Shown here piece after piece: positions 43,156 through 52,354 of a stretch of 64,000 nucleotides of DNA. Made by a program: the position numbers and the translations under genes. Each line of letters begins with the position of its first letter. Position 1 is the first letter of the stretch. This DNA comes from Campylobacter concisus (GTDB lineage Bacteria; Campylobacterota; Campylobacteria; Campylobacterales; Campylobacteraceae). The notes beneath the pieces are model-generated. The model was not told where the DNA came from and did no database searches. It saw only the letters and a list, made by a program, of their open reading frames with translations. The stretch is from positions 62,001 to 126,000 of the forward strand of contig NZ_PIQX01000004.1 in assembly GCF_003049085.1 (NCBI RefSeq). The letters are read 5' to 3'.

Positions 43156-44829
43156 TTGAGAAGCGACATAATCAAAAAAGGCTACACAAGAGCCCCGCAC
43201 CGCTCACTTTTACGTGCGACCGGGCTAAAAGACGATGACTTTGCTAAACCCTTTATCGGAGTTGCAAACAGCTTTATAGAGATCATTCCAGGGCACTTTT
43301 TCTTAAACAAATACGCACAAATTTTAAAAGATGAAATTCGCAAAAATGGCTGTATTCCATTTGAGTTTAACTGCATCGGTGTGGATGACGGCATAGCGAT
43401 GGGGCATGGAGGCATGCTATATAGCTTGCCTAGCCGCGAGATCATCGCAAACTCGATAGAAACCGTGATGAACGCTCATGCACTTGACGCACTTGTTTGT
43501 ATGCCAAACTGCGACAAGATCGTCCCTGGCATGGTTATGGGCGCTTTAAGAGTAAATGTACCAACCGTGTTTGTAAGCGGTGGCCCAATGAAAAAGGGCT
43601 ACACAAAAGATGGCAAGCCAATTGATCTTGCGACTGCGTTTGAGGCGGTTGGTAAATTTGAGACCAAAGAGATAGATGAGGCTGAACTAAAAGATATCGA
43701 GTGCAACGCATGTCCAAGTGGTGGTAGCTGTAGCGGTATGTTTACAGCAAATTCTATGAACACGCTTTGCGAGGCGATGGGCATAGCGCTCCCTGGCAAC
43801 GGCACTATCCTTGCACTAACCCCAGAGCGTGAGGAGCTCATCAGGCAGGCTGCTCGCAGAATCTGTGAGATCGCACTTGATGAGAAATTTAAAATCAGAA
43901 ATATACTAAATGAAAAAGCGATTCGCAACGCACTTGTCGTTGATATGGCAATGGGTGGTAGCAGCAACACCGTCCTTCACATGCTAGCCATATCAAGAGA
44001 GGCTGGCGTAAATTTAGACATCAAAGAGCTAAATAAAATCAGCCAAAACATCGCTCACATCGCCAAGATCAGTCCAAGCTTGCAAAACGTGCACATGGAG
44101 GACATCGGCAGAGCTGGTGGCATGAATGCAGTGATAAAAGAAATTTCACGCAGAGATAATGGCATGCTAAATTTGGACAACCTAACAGTTAGCGGCGAAA
44201 CTCTTGGAGAGCGCGTAAAGATAAGTGACATCAAAGATGAAAGCATCATTCACAAAGTAGAAAACGCCTATTCACAAGTTGGCGGACTTGCCATTTTATT
44301 TGGAAATTTAGCTGAGCAAGGCTGTGTCATCAAGACAGCTGGCATCGTTGGTGAGCGTAAATTTAGCGGTAAAGCGGTCTGCTTTAACTCACAAGATGAA
44401 GCAATAGCTGGCATCTCAAGCGGTAAAGTAGATAAAGGCGATGTCGTCGTCATCCGCTACGAAGGCCCACGCGGAGGCCCTGGCATGCAAGAGATGCTAA
44501 GCCCTACTTCACTCATCATGGGACGAGGCCTTGGTGCAGATGTAGCGCTCATCACAGATGGTCGCTTTAGCGGGGCGACAAGAGGTCTAAGCATCGGCCA
44601 CGTAAGCCCAGAAGCAGCCGAGGGCGGCATGATAGGCTTGCTACAAGATGGCGACATAATCGATATAGACGTCGATAAATACGAGATAAACGTTCGCCTA
44701 AGCGAAGCTGAGATCGCAAAGAGAAGAGCGGAATTTAAGCCAGTTGATAAAGCGCTAACATCTCGCTGGCTAAGGCAGTACCGCAAACTAGTCACAAACG
44801 CAAGCAACGGAGCAGTACTAGAAGCATAA
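43156..44829 (+). CDS. ilvD: Dihydroxy-acid dehydratase IlvD
   Basis: Fe-S enzyme of isoleucine/valine/pantothenate synthesis, dehydrating 2,3-dihydroxy acids. 557 residues. Cluster Cys are in [11 protein letters not shown] and [20 protein letters not shown]; the metal-site Ser is in [16 protein letters not shown]. The start is TTG with AAAGGATCAAAT upstream. No other ilv gene is in the window. A hairpin follows. Confidence 0.96.
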   Translation: MRSDIIKKGYTRAPHRSLLRATGLKDDDFAKPFIGVANSFIEIIPGHFFLNKYAQILKDEIRKNGCIPFEFNCIGVDDGIAMGHGGMLYSLPSREIIANSIETVMNAHALDALVCMPNCDKIVPGMVMGALRVNVPTVFVSGGPMKKGYTKDGKPIDLATAFEAVGKFETKEIDEAELKDIECNACPSGGSCSGMFTANSMNTLCEAMGIALPGNGTILALTPEREELIRQAARRICEIALDEKFKIRNILNEKAIRNALVVDMAMGGSSNTVLHMLAISREAGVNLDIKELNKISQNIAHIAKISPSLQNVHMEDIGRAGGMNAVIKEISRRDNGMLNLDNLTVSGETLGERVKISDIKDESIIHKVENAYSQVGGLAILFGNLAEQGCVIKTAGIVGERKFSGKAVCFNSQDEAIAGISSGKVDKGDVVVIRYEGPRGGPGMQEMLSPTSLIMGRGLGADVALITDGRFSGATRGLSIGHVSPEAAEGGMIGLLQDGDIIDIDVDKYEINVRLSEAEIAKRRAEFKPVDKALTSRWLRQYRKLVTNASNGAVLEA

Positions 44830-44837
44830 AAAATTTA

Positions 44838-44873
44838 TTACAAAAGTAAGGAGTAGTCTCTTTGCTTTTGTAA
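44838..44873 (+). terminator. Terminator of ilvD
   Basis: TTACAAAAG (44838-44846) pairs with CTTTTGTAA (44865-44873), with an inner GGAG/CTCT helix. Confidence 0.65.
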
Positions 44874-44909
44874 AAATATAAAAATTTCTTCATTTTTTAA
44901 GGATACTAA

Positions 44910-46478
44910 ATGCAACAAGATTTCTATTTTTATGCTGCCATATTTTTAGGAGTACTATTTTTGATTGCGATATTTGTCATCTATTCATTTAATAGGGACA
45001 AACTCGAGCTAAAAAGAAATTTGACACAAAAAGAGCAAGAAAATTTTGAAATTTCATCAAATCTAACAAATTTAGTATCTAAAAATAGTGAAAATCTGCA
45101 ACTAATTAGCGAGCAAAAAGCAAGGCTTATGTCAAATCACGAGCAAATAGACGAGCTCATCAGTGAGATCGATGCGCTAAAAACCAAAATAGCGCAAAAA
45201 GATGAAGCCGAAGATGCTATGGAGCGCATGATTAATGAGCTTAAAGAGAGTATCGGTACAGCAAATGAAAGAGCCAAGAATAACGAGGCAAATTTTACTG
45301 CAACACTAGCTGAACTAAATCAAAATAAAAATGCTTTAGCTGAAGCAAGTGAGAGAGAAAATAGATTAAAACGTGATATGGCTGTGCTTAGAAATGAAAT
45401 AGAAGCAAAAGAAAATAGCCTAAAAGAGCAAGAGGCAAATTTATTAAAAGTAAAAAATGAGTTAAATTTGGAATTTTCTAATCTTGCAAATAAAATATTT
45501 GAAGAAAAAAGTGCGAATTTCACACAAAATAGCCAAAATTCTTTAGATCTTTTACTAAAGCCACTAAAGGAGCAAATTTCAACCTTTCAAGAGCGCGTAA
45601 ATGCAGTCCACGACGAATCCGTTAAAGGCATGAGCGCGCTAGGAATGCAGATTAAGCACATAGGTGAAATTGGTATCTCAATGTCAAAAGAGGCAAACTC
45701 ACTAGCTACTGCATTAAAAGGTAGCAATAAAACACTTGGAAACTGGGGTGAAATACAGCTTGAACGCACATTTGAGGCTTCTGGACTTGTAAAAGATGAG
45801 CATTACTTGACACAACAAAATTTTAAGAACGAAGAAGGCAAACGTCTTATTCCTGATTTTATAGTAAAGATACCAGATGGCAAACACCTAATAGTTGATT
45901 CTAAAGTCTCACTTATAGCTTACGAAAAGGCTATCACAGCCAGCAATGAAGAGGAGCTAAATTTAGCATTGAAAGAGCATATTGCTTCTATGAAAAATCA
46001 CATAGATAGCTTAAATAGTAAAAATTACGGTGAGATCGTACCTGATAGTCCTGATTTTGTATTGATGTTTATACCAATTGAACCAGCATATATCGAGGCT
46101 ATGAAATTTGATAGTTCTCTTTTTGACTACGCATTTCAAAAGCGCGTAATACTAGTATCTCACACTACGCTTATGCCTATTCTTCGTACAGTGGCAAATT
46201 TATGGCGCATAGAGCGTGGCAATGAAGAGGCCAAAAATATCGTAAAGAGTGCGATTAAAATTTATGATAAAGTCCGCAATGTGGCCGAGCACATGAATAG
46301 ACTTAGCAATACACTAAATACTGCAAATAAACACTTTAACGCCCTTGCATCAAGTTTTAGTGGTAGAGATGGTCTTGTTAGTAGACTTGAAAATTTTAAA
46401 CGCTTGTCTCCAGACGATCAAAAAGATATAGAAGTAAAAGAGATCGGCGTAAATAACGAATTAGAAAAAGAGGATTAG
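44910..46478 (+). CDS. rmuC: DNA recombination protein RmuC
   Basis: 522 residues: N-terminal membrane anchor (about 5-25), long coiled coil (30-190), then the RmuC domain with ALKGSNKTLGNWGEIQLERTFEASGL, KRLIPDFIVKIPDGKHLIVDSKVSL and FIPIEPAYIEA. The family resembles restriction-nuclease folds and limits short-range inversions; its biochemical action is poorly known. AAGGATACTAA precedes the ATG. Monocistronic with a clear terminator. Confidence 0.93.
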   Translation: MQQDFYFYAAIFLGVLFLIAIFVIYSFNRDKLELKRNLTQKEQENFEISSNLTNLVSKNSENLQLISEQKARLMSNHEQIDELISEIDALKTKIAQKDEAEDAMERMINELKESIGTANERAKNNEANFTATLAELNQNKNALAEASERENRLKRDMAVLRNEIEAKENSLKEQEANLLKVKNELNLEFSNLANKIFEEKSANFTQNSQNSLDLLLKPLKEQISTFQERVNAVHDESVKGMSALGMQIKHIGEIGISMSKEANSLATALKGSNKTLGNWGEIQLERTFEASGLVKDEHYLTQQNFKNEEGKRLIPDFIVKIPDGKHLIVDSKVSLIAYEKAITASNEEELNLALKEHIASMKNHIDSLNSKNYGEIVPDSPDFVLMFIPIEPAYIEAMKFDSSLFDYAFQKRVILVSHTTLMPILRTVANLWRIERGNEEAKNIVKSAIKIYDKVRNVAEHMNRLSNTLNTANKHFNALASSFSGRDGLVSRLENFKRLSPDDQKDIEVKEIGVNNELEKED

Positions 46479-46480
46479 GA

Positions 46481-46503
46481 TATGGCTAGAAAAACTAGCC
46501 ATA
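46481..46503. terminator. Bidirectional terminator between rmuC and DUF5339 gene
   Basis: TATGGCTAG (46481-46489), loop AAAAA, CTAGCCATA (46495-46503). Confidence 0.85.
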
Positions 46504-46507
46504 AAAT

Positions 46508-46798
46508 TTATTTTAAAAGACCTTGTTTTTTCATTTGTTCCATTACTTGAGCAAACATCTCTTTAGCTTGCTTGCAAGTAGCGTCTTGTTGCTCTTTTGG
46601 AAGTGCAGCAAGTTGATCCATTGATTGTTTCTTTTGGTCTTCATAAATTTTTACTTGTTGCTCTTGACCAGCTTTTTTGTAAGCTTCGACCATCTTATCG
46701 ATGTCTGAGAAGTAAGACTTGCAAGTATCTGTAAGATCTGCAGCGTTTAGGCTTAGTGCAAAGCCAAGAGTAGCTAAAACTAAAAGTGATTTTTTCAT
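46508..46798 (-). CDS. Small secreted DUF5339-like protein
   Basis: 96 residues: signal peptide (about 1-19, ending LNA), mature helical domain with two Cys (DTCKSYFSDID and DATCKQAKEM) that could form a disulfide, and many Gln, Lys and Met. Similar small periplasmic proteins are common in Campylobacter; their function is not known. AAGGAGAAAGAG upstream of the ATG is a strong ribosome binding site, suggesting abundant expression. Confidence 0.75.
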   Translation of the reverse strand: MKKSLLVLATLGFALSLNAADLTDTCKSYFSDIDKMVEAYKKAGQEQQVKIYEDQKKQSMDQLAALPKEQQDATCKQAKEMFAQVMEQMKKQGLLK

Positions 46799-46862
46799 CT
46801 CTTTCTCCTTGTGAAAATTTGAAAGGATTGTATCATTTTTATAATATTTTATAACTTAAATT

Positions 46863-46890
46863 AATAGTCAAGGTAAACACCTTGACTATT
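46863..46890 (-). terminator. Terminator of desulforubrerythrin gene
   Basis: Perfect 12-bp stem AATAGTCAAGGT (46863-46874), loop AAAC, ACCTTGACTATT (46879-46890), just after the stop codon. Confidence 0.85.
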
Positions 46891-46897
46891 TTGGCTT

Positions 46898-47542
46898 TTA
46901 GCCTAGAAATTCACGTTTAAAATACTCTTTTGGAGCTTTGCAAAGCGGGCAAGCGCCTGGAGCTTTTTTGCCTCTATGAACATGTCCACATACCTCACAA
47001 ACCCAGATATCTTCCTCGTCGCTCTCAAAAAAGCCCTCTTCATCAAGCATCTTTTTAAGCTCTAAATACTCTCTTTCATGCTCAACCTCAACCTTGCCGA
47101 TCGCGTTAAATAGCCTCTCAACATCTCTTAACTCTTCTTCTTTTGCGATCTTTGCAAAGTCTGGATACATCGTCGTATGCTCGTAGTTTTCACCAGCTGC
47201 CGCATCAAGTAAATTTTTATCCATCTTATCGATCGGATCGTTCATTAGCTCGTGATATTTTTTAAACTCAGCTCTTGCATGCCATTTCTCATTTTCAGCT
47301 GCTTCGTAAAAGTGTCTAGCTATTGCGTGATAGCCTGCTTCTTTGGCTAGATCGCCATAAAGCTCATACTTATTTCTAGCTTGTGACTCGCCAGCAAATG
47401 CCTTCATCAAATTTACAGCTGTTAAATTTTCAGTGACGCATTTCATCTCTTCGCCACAACAGGTTAGTGTGCCGCCGCCAACTTTTTGAACTTCGATCTC
47501 GTTGCCGCATTTTTCGCATTTGTATGTTTCGTACTGTCTCAT
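46898..47542 (-). CDS. rrc: Desulforubrerythrin (Rrc), peroxide-detoxifying
   Basis: Three-part non-heme iron protein of 214 residues. N-terminal desulforedoxin domain (YKCEKCGNEI...LTCCGEEM), central rubrerythrin di-iron domain (FAGESQARNKYELY, NEKWHARAEF, EVEHEREY), and C-terminal rubredoxin (WVCEVCGHVHRG...CPLCKAPKEYF). Reduces hydrogen peroxide in the cytoplasm. The start at 47542 has AGGAGTCAAA directly upstream; a longer start at 47584 does not. In C. jejuni the same protein (Cj0012c) lies beside ilvD, and here it lies two genes away. Confidence 0.94.
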   Translation of the reverse strand: MRQYETYKCEKCGNEIEVQKVGGGTLTCCGEEMKCVTENLTAVNLMKAFAGESQARNKYELYGDLAKEAGYHAIARHFYEAAENEKWHARAEFKKYHELMNDPIDKMDKNLLDAAAGENYEHTTMYPDFAKIAKEEELRDVERLFNAIGKVEVEHEREYLELKKMLDEEGFFESDEEDIWVCEVCGHVHRGKKAPGACPLCKAPKEYFKREFLG

Positions 47543-47635
47543 TTTGACTCCTATTTTGATAAAATTTGAGCGGATTATAACCAAATAATTAAAATATGTA
47601 AATAATAATTTTTATTGATAACGTATATTATTATT

Positions 47636-47860
47636 TTATTTTTTGCATAAAATTTGTGTGAGTTTCGTTACAAATGGAGAGACTAGCAAAAGCACAGGAT
47701 ACGCTACTACAAAAGCTTTTACGTAAGCAGTTAGCCAAATTTTTACAAAGCCATCAACAAAGCCAAGGTTTAGATATGTCAGCACAAATGACATAAAAAA
47801 CGCCATAAATGCTGACATTATAAACGCAAAAACATATTTATAAAATTTTGCTGGTATCAT
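47636..47860 (-). CDS. DUF2798 small membrane protein
   Basis: 74 residues, two membrane helices (about 8-30 and 45-68), with the family pattern FIMSAFMAFFMSFVLTYLN and FVVAYPVLLLVSPFV. Last gene of the minus-strand redox cluster, overlapping the upstream oxidoreductase by four bases. Function of the family is not known; it may be a transporter-like accessory. Confidence 0.8.
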   Translation of the reverse strand: MIPAKFYKYVFAFIMSAFMAFFMSFVLTYLNLGFVDGFVKIWLTAYVKAFVVAYPVLLLVSPFVTKLTQILCKK

Positions 47861-48417
47861 GAAATTTTGCCTATCAGCTCCCCTAACCTTTTTGCGTGAT
47901 CGAGCGCCTTTTGCCTCATCAAAGCAAGCTTTGCCTCATCGTGTCTACTCTGATACGATAGCCCTCCGCTATAAACATATCCTGTAAACTCCATCCCACA
48001 AGTATTTGCTAGTGCCTTAAGTGGCGGCAAAAATTCCTCTATGTCATAGCGCTGAAGCGCTTCTTTTTTATAAAGCTCTTCAGGCGAGCCAGAAGTAAAT
48101 GAAAGCACCAGCTTCTTGCCACGTAGCTTATCTCCCTTGCTGCCATGAGAGAAGCCATGAACTAGCACATCCTCAAACCACTTTTGTAAAAGCGATGGCA
48201 CACCGTACCAGAAAAATGGATAAACAAGCACGATCACATCAGCCTTTACTAGCTTTTCTTGCTCGGCCTTTACGTTTATCACGTAGTTTTTATAAAGCTC
48301 ACTTAGTATGTCAAATTTAGCCTCTGGCACCTGCTTTTTTAGCTCGCTCAATATAATCTTATTTGCAAAGGAATTTTCAAGGTCAGTGTGACCTGATACA
48401 ACTAAAATTTCACTCAT
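47857..48417 (-). CDS. NAD(P)H-dependent flavin oxidoreductase (MdaB/KefF/YwrO-like)
   Basis: 186 residues of flavodoxin-like fold. ILVVSGHTDLENSFANKIIL binds the FMN or FAD phosphate, and VLVYPFFWYGVPSLLQKWFEDVLVHGFSHG is the family flavin and quinone site. Members reduce quinones by two electrons, protecting from redox cycling. AAGGAGAGAAA upstream. Context in a cluster of reductases supports a detoxification role. Confidence 0.88.
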   Translation of the reverse strand: MSEILVVSGHTDLENSFANKIILSELKKQVPEAKFDILSELYKNYVINVKAEQEKLVKADVIVLVYPFFWYGVPSLLQKWFEDVLVHGFSHGSKGDKLRGKKLVLSFTSGSPEELYKKEALQRYDIEEFLPPLKALANTCGMEFTGYVYSGGLSYQSRHDEAKLALMRQKALDHAKRLGELIGKIS

Positions 48418-48432
48418 TTTCTCTCCTTAAAT

Positions 48433-48705
48433 TTACTTGCAAACAAAGCTACTTGCCTTGCTCGCGTCACCGCCAACATATGTAGCCACCTTTGGATAGG
48501 CACACACTAGAAATTCCTTGCCAGCGTAGGTCTTGCTCTTAGCTAGCATACTCTTTGGCGCTTCGCCCTTTTCGTGCCACGCCGCATCTATCATCTCGTT
48601 GTTTAAAATTTTCACATCTTTTAAACTCTCACATCCAGCCCTATCAAGGGCAAAAGCCGTGCTGCCAATGAGTGCCAGTGCGCAAAAAAATGAAATTTTC
48701 TTCAT
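48433..48705 (-). CDS. Small secreted protein of unknown function
   Basis: 90 residues: signal peptide (about 1-19, STAFA-LDR), then a mature part with three Cys (AGCESLKD, LVCAYP, FVCK) and acidic and aromatic residues. ESLKDVKILNNEMIDAAWHEKGEAP recalls small partners encoded beside tannase-type esterases, but I do not know the family. Eight bases after the monooxygenase-like gene. Confidence 0.6.
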   Translation of the reverse strand: MKKISFFCALALIGSTAFALDRAGCESLKDVKILNNEMIDAAWHEKGEAPKSMLAKSKTYAGKEFLVCAYPKVATYVGGDASKASSFVCK

Positions 48706-48713
48706 AACATCTC

Positions 48714-49394
48714 CTAAAATTTTACCTTGCTAAATGAGGTCTCGTTTTTGAGACCAAAGCTGTCAAATTCGTCTATTAGCCCAGCTCGCTCTTTGGCGTA
48801 AGCCTTGTAGTTTTCGCTGTGGCGGTAGCTCTCAAAGCTAGCTTCGTCTTTGTAAATTTCAACCAGCACCCACTTGTTTGGCGCGTCCTTTTGACTAAAG
48901 GCAAACTGTGCAAATGCAGCGTCATCTACGCTTTTTTGCATATATTTTTTGATGATCTTTTCAAATTTCGTATCGCTTTTTGCTAAGAGGCTTAAATTTG
49001 TGATGTGAAAGTAGGCATCTTTTAGGCGCTCTGACGTTAAATTTTTAGAAAACGCAGCCCTCTTTTTCACGCTTGTAGCCTTTTTGCTAGCCAAAATTTC
49101 AGCGCTTGCGCTTGCAAATTTCTTAAAATGCGCCGAGCTTAGATGCTTTTTATAAGCCGCCTCATCCTCATAAAACTCAAGCACGTAAAATAGCTCTGGC
49201 TTACTCTTTGCACTCGCAAAAAAGATCGCCTGCGTGCCTGGCTCACTCTTTGAGCTAAGGATATTTTCCCTGCCAAGCTGCTTTAGCAAGCTCTTGTTAT
49301 TTGGCGTTGAAAGCAGCTCGTATAAGCTCACTTTCGCCTCCGCCCCAAAGGCAAAAGCTGCCGAAAATACTAATAAAAATAGCTTTTTAATCAT
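48714..49394 (-). CDS. Exported protein with two antibiotic-biosynthesis-monooxygenase (ABM) domains
   Basis: 226 residues from ATG 49394 (AAGGAAATTTG upstream; a TTG three bases earlier is less likely). A signal peptide (1-17) is followed by two dimeric alpha/beta-barrel repeats, each with the ending Y(E/K)DEAxxxxHxxSxxxK: FYEDEAAYKKHLSSAHFKKF and IYKDEASFESYRHSENYKAY. ABM domains act on quinols or heme-like substrates; a periplasmic double-domain form could process quinones. Upstream of the small secreted protein in the same operon. Confidence 0.75.
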   Translation of the reverse strand: MIKKLFLLVFSAAFAFGAEAKVSLYELLSTPNNKSLLKQLGRENILSSKSEPGTQAIFFASAKSKPELFYVLEFYEDEAAYKKHLSSAHFKKFASASAEILASKKATSVKKRAAFSKNLTSERLKDAYFHITNLSLLAKSDTKFEKIIKKYMQKSVDDAAFAQFAFSQKDAPNKWVLVEIYKDEASFESYRHSENYKAYAKERAGLIDEFDSFGLKNETSFSKVKF

Positions 49395-49409
49395 CAAATT
49401 TCCTTAAAT

Positions 49410-50846
49410 TTATTTCTCAACCACTCTTTTAATCCAAGCAAAAAGCTCGTCTAAATCGTAGTCGCCGCCATGTCCTTGTCCCCAGACCGCTTCAAAATCA
49501 ACCTCTTTGCCAGCATTTTTAAGCGAAAGCGCGAGCATAGCAGGTACGGCAAGGGCTAAGTCGGTGTCGTTTGTGCCCTGTCTTATGCGGTAAAATTTCG
49601 CCGCTTCATTATTTTTAGCGTAGTTCATCGCATTCATCATCTTTATGACGCTAGCGTCTGCCATCTCGCCGCCGCTTCGCTCTTTTGCAAATTTAGTAAA
49701 GTGCTTTGCAGGCGTTTTGCTATCGCCAAAGAGGTCGTTTTCAGGATTTTCTAGCCCAAATCCGTCAAAGGCAATCACCGCTTTAGCGCGTTTTAGCGAA
49801 GCGATGAAGTCTTCTAGCTTAAATGTATATCCAAGCGAGCATCCCTGCGTGTCAAGGGTGATAAATTTAGGTGTGAGCGTGCTTTTGTCGCTGCTTTTTG
49901 TAGCGGTAAATGCCTTTGAGATGAGGGCGTTTATATACTCTTTGAAACTGCCCTCGCCGTTTTCATCAAGGCTTAGCGCGTGACCTTTGGTGTCTTTTAA
50001 ATTTAGCGAGTTTAGATAGGCTGGGAATTTACTCTTTAGCTCGCGTGAGAGCTCTTTTTGCGTGGCGTTTAGCTCGCCTGTGATAGTCTTTTGCTTTTTG
50101 CTTCTGTCGTTAAAGCTAGCCGCATCAAGACTTGCAAAATCAATCCTTTCAAATTTATCCAAATCCCCAAACATCCACTCATACGCCTCGTCCTCATGCT
50201 CTAAATTTGTCACAGGGCAGTAGGCTGAGACGGCATAAATTTGATCGTCCGCTTTCGCAGCGCCTAGCTCTTTAAGATATGGCTCATACTCTTTTGCATT
50301 TGCGCTAACGCCCAGAAGTGCCGACATCGCACCGCCTGCGCTAGTGCCGTTTGAGATGATCTTATTTGCGTCGCCTGGCATAAATTTGTCGTTAAATTTA
50401 AGATATCTAACGGCCGCTTTTAGATCGACTATCGCAGCTGGCGCCTTGCCGATAAATTTCTCGCCATCTTTTAGCGTCCTGCCCCTAGCGCCAACGCTTG
50501 CCACGACGTAGCCTCTAAGAAGCGCTTCAAGAGTGGCATTTGGCTTTTCATTTTGAATTTCTGGCTTTGAAGGCATTGCTGGCATGTAGCCACCAATCGC
50601 ATTTGGCATAAAAATAGCCACCTTTTGGTCGCTAAGTTTACTCTCTGGCACGTAAAAATTTAGCACCTCGTAGTCGCTAACTGGCTTTGCCACATAGACT
50701 ATGCCTTCATATGCTCTAAATTTAAGCATCCTATCGCCAACTTGCACGCTTTTTAGCTCAAACTTGCTCTCGTCAAATTTAAGCTCACTTCCAAAGCAAG
50801 CACCTACTAAACAAACCCCTAAAATAGCAACTCTAAAGCCTTTCAT
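49410..50846 (-). CDS. Secreted subtype-B tannase-like alpha/beta hydrolase
   Basis: 478 residues with a signal peptide (about 1-19). The nucleophile Ser169 lies in SNGTSAGGAMSAL, and late Asp and His are visible in RQGTNDTDLALA and WGQGHGGDYDLDE. The YxPxxxLSDQKVAIFMPNAIGGYMP start of the core and the lid inserted between the halves resemble subtype-B tannases and feruloyl esterases, which hydrolyse galloyl or hydroxycinnamoyl esters. A host-associated Campylobacter substrate is unknown. Confidence 0.78.
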   Translation of the reverse strand: MKGFRVAILGVCLVGACFGSELKFDESKFELKSVQVGDRMLKFRAYEGIVYVAKPVSDYEVLNFYVPESKLSDQKVAIFMPNAIGGYMPAMPSKPEIQNEKPNATLEALLRGYVVASVGARGRTLKDGEKFIGKAPAAIVDLKAAVRYLKFNDKFMPGDANKIISNGTSAGGAMSALLGVSANAKEYEPYLKELGAAKADDQIYAVSAYCPVTNLEHEDEAYEWMFGDLDKFERIDFASLDAASFNDRSKKQKTITGELNATQKELSRELKSKFPAYLNSLNLKDTKGHALSLDENGEGSFKEYINALISKAFTATKSSDKSTLTPKFITLDTQGCSLGYTFKLEDFIASLKRAKAVIAFDGFGLENPENDLFGDSKTPAKHFTKFAKERSGGEMADASVIKMMNAMNYAKNNEAAKFYRIRQGTNDTDLALAVPAMLALSLKNAGKEVDFEAVWGQGHGGDYDLDELFAWIKRVVEK

Positions 50847-50916
50847 GATCTGCCTTTTTATTTTGTCCTACTTTTTGCTTTACCAGCCTTGGCGTAGGCT
50901 ACCAGGGCTTTAGCGC

Positions 50917-51687
50917 CTAGTTATATTTTGGCTCGTATTTGATAGCGTAGTCAAATTTAGGCTGGTGCAGTGAAAACTCAAAGCTATCTCTATCGACCGA
51001 GCCAACGCAATAGTGGCTATCATAAAGGCGAAGCAAAAACTCCGCCATCTGCTCGCTCGTGTGGTACTTTTTAAACGCCTTGTCGTAGTCGTAGTTCTCT
51101 TTGCTAGTTGCCACCATGCCAAATTCTGTTTTTGTGGCAACTGGAGCTAATACTTTTGCTTGCATCTTTGCCTGCTTGTCCTGTGCTAGCTCGTGGTAAA
51201 GTCCCTCACTAAAGGCACTTACGAAAAATTTGCTAGCGCAGTATGTGACGGCGTTTGGTACGATCTTGTAGCCGCCTATCGAGGATATGTTGATAAGCTG
51301 TGTCTCTTTGTCTTTATACTTTTTCGTAAATAGCGTTGAGAGCGTGACAAGTGAGATGATGTTTAAATTTATCATCTGAGTGATTTTTTCTAAATTTTGC
51401 TCGCCGACCTTGTTATAGTCGCCAAAGCCAGCGTTATTTATAAGCGCTTTTAACTCAAATTTTTCTAAATTTTGCCAAAGAGAAAGGGCGTTTTCTTGCT
51501 TTGAAAGGTCGCAAAGCTCTATAACCACATCAACATTTGCAAATTTAGCTATCTCGCTTTTTAGCTCTTCTAAAAGCTCGCCACGCCTTGCAATAAGGAT
51601 CAAATTCTCCCCACGCCTTGCAAATGCTTTTGTCACCGCCGCTCCTATACCTGAGCTTGCTCCAGTGATGGCGATATATCTTTTCAC
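50917..51687 (-). CDS. Short-chain dehydrogenase/reductase (classical SDR)
   Basis: 256 residues. NAD(P) site TGASSGIGAAVTKAFA, LINNAGFGDY, catalytic Ser in INISSIGGYK and Tyr-x-x-x-Lys in TYCASKFF. The DltE/YqjQ-like C-terminal form suggests an acyl or carbonyl substrate. The start is GTG, overlapping the preceding stop by four bases. Confidence 0.88.
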   Translation of the reverse strand: MKRYIAITGASSGIGAAVTKAFARRGENLILIARRGELLEELKSEIAKFANVDVVIELCDLSKQENALSLWQNLEKFELKALINNAGFGDYNKVGEQNLEKITQMINLNIISLVTLSTLFTKKYKDKETQLINISSIGGYKIVPNAVTYCASKFFVSAFSEGLYHELAQDKQAKMQAKVLAPVATKTEFGMVATSKENYDYDKAFKKYHTSEQMAEFLLRLYDSHYCVGSVDRDSFEFSLHQPKFDYAIKYEPKYN

Positions 51688-52325
51688 TTCACATACTCCA
51701 TCGGGCTATAAATTTTGACACCTTCGCTGTGGTCATCTTGCGCTACTTGTACGATCACTTTAGCGATGTCAGTCGCCCTCATCGGACGATACTCGTCAAA
51801 AAAGCCTTTTGGGATAAATTTAAACGCCTTTATCGCCAGGTACTCGCCAAGTCTAAATTCTTTCCTTTCAGCCTCAATAAGTGGCAGCCTAACGACGTGG
51901 AATGAACTATATCCAAGCTCTTTTATCTTTGCTTCTGCTTGACCTTTTGCCTTTAGGTAAAACGAGCCTGACTTTCTGCTAGCACCTGCAGCCGAGAGTA
52001 AAACAAAGCGTTTTGCGCCGCACTCCAAGCCAAATTTGGCGAAATTTATCGGATAGGTCACATCGACTTTATAAAACTGCTCTTTGTGCTTTGCCGCTTT
52101 CATCGTCGTGCCAAGCGCGCAAAATACGTCATCAGCGATAAACGGCACCTCATCTTTAAAATCATCAAAATTTACTATCTTTACTTCAAGCTTTTCGTGA
52201 GTAAATTCTAGCTCATGCCTAGCAAGGGCGATAACCTTACTATAATGCTCGCTCGCACATAAATTTTTTAAAATCTCACTTCCCACAGCACCGCTAGCTC
52301 CAGCTATAAGGGCGATCTTTTTCAT
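51684..52325 (-). CDS. NAD(P)H-binding SDR (TIP30/YwnB-like)
   Basis: 213 residues, extended-type SDR without the usual Tyr-Lys pair. ALIAGASGAVGSEILKNL binds cofactor, DDVFCALGTTMKAAKHKEQFYKVDVTYPINFAKF and RFVLLSAAGASRKSGSFYLKAKGQAEA fit the HTATIP2-like group. Probably a quinone or aldehyde reductase or a sensor. Strong ribosome binding site AAAGGAAAGAT. Confidence 0.82.
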   Translation of the reverse strand: MKKIALIAGASGAVGSEILKNLCASEHYSKVIALARHELEFTHEKLEVKIVNFDDFKDEVPFIADDVFCALGTTMKAAKHKEQFYKVDVTYPINFAKFGLECGAKRFVLLSAAGASRKSGSFYLKAKGQAEAKIKELGYSSFHVVRLPLIEAERKEFRLGEYLAIKAFKFIPKGFFDEYRPMRATDIAKVIVQVAQDDHSEGVKIYSPMEYVK

Positions 52326-52354
52326 ATCTTTCCTTTGTAAAATTTAGATAAATT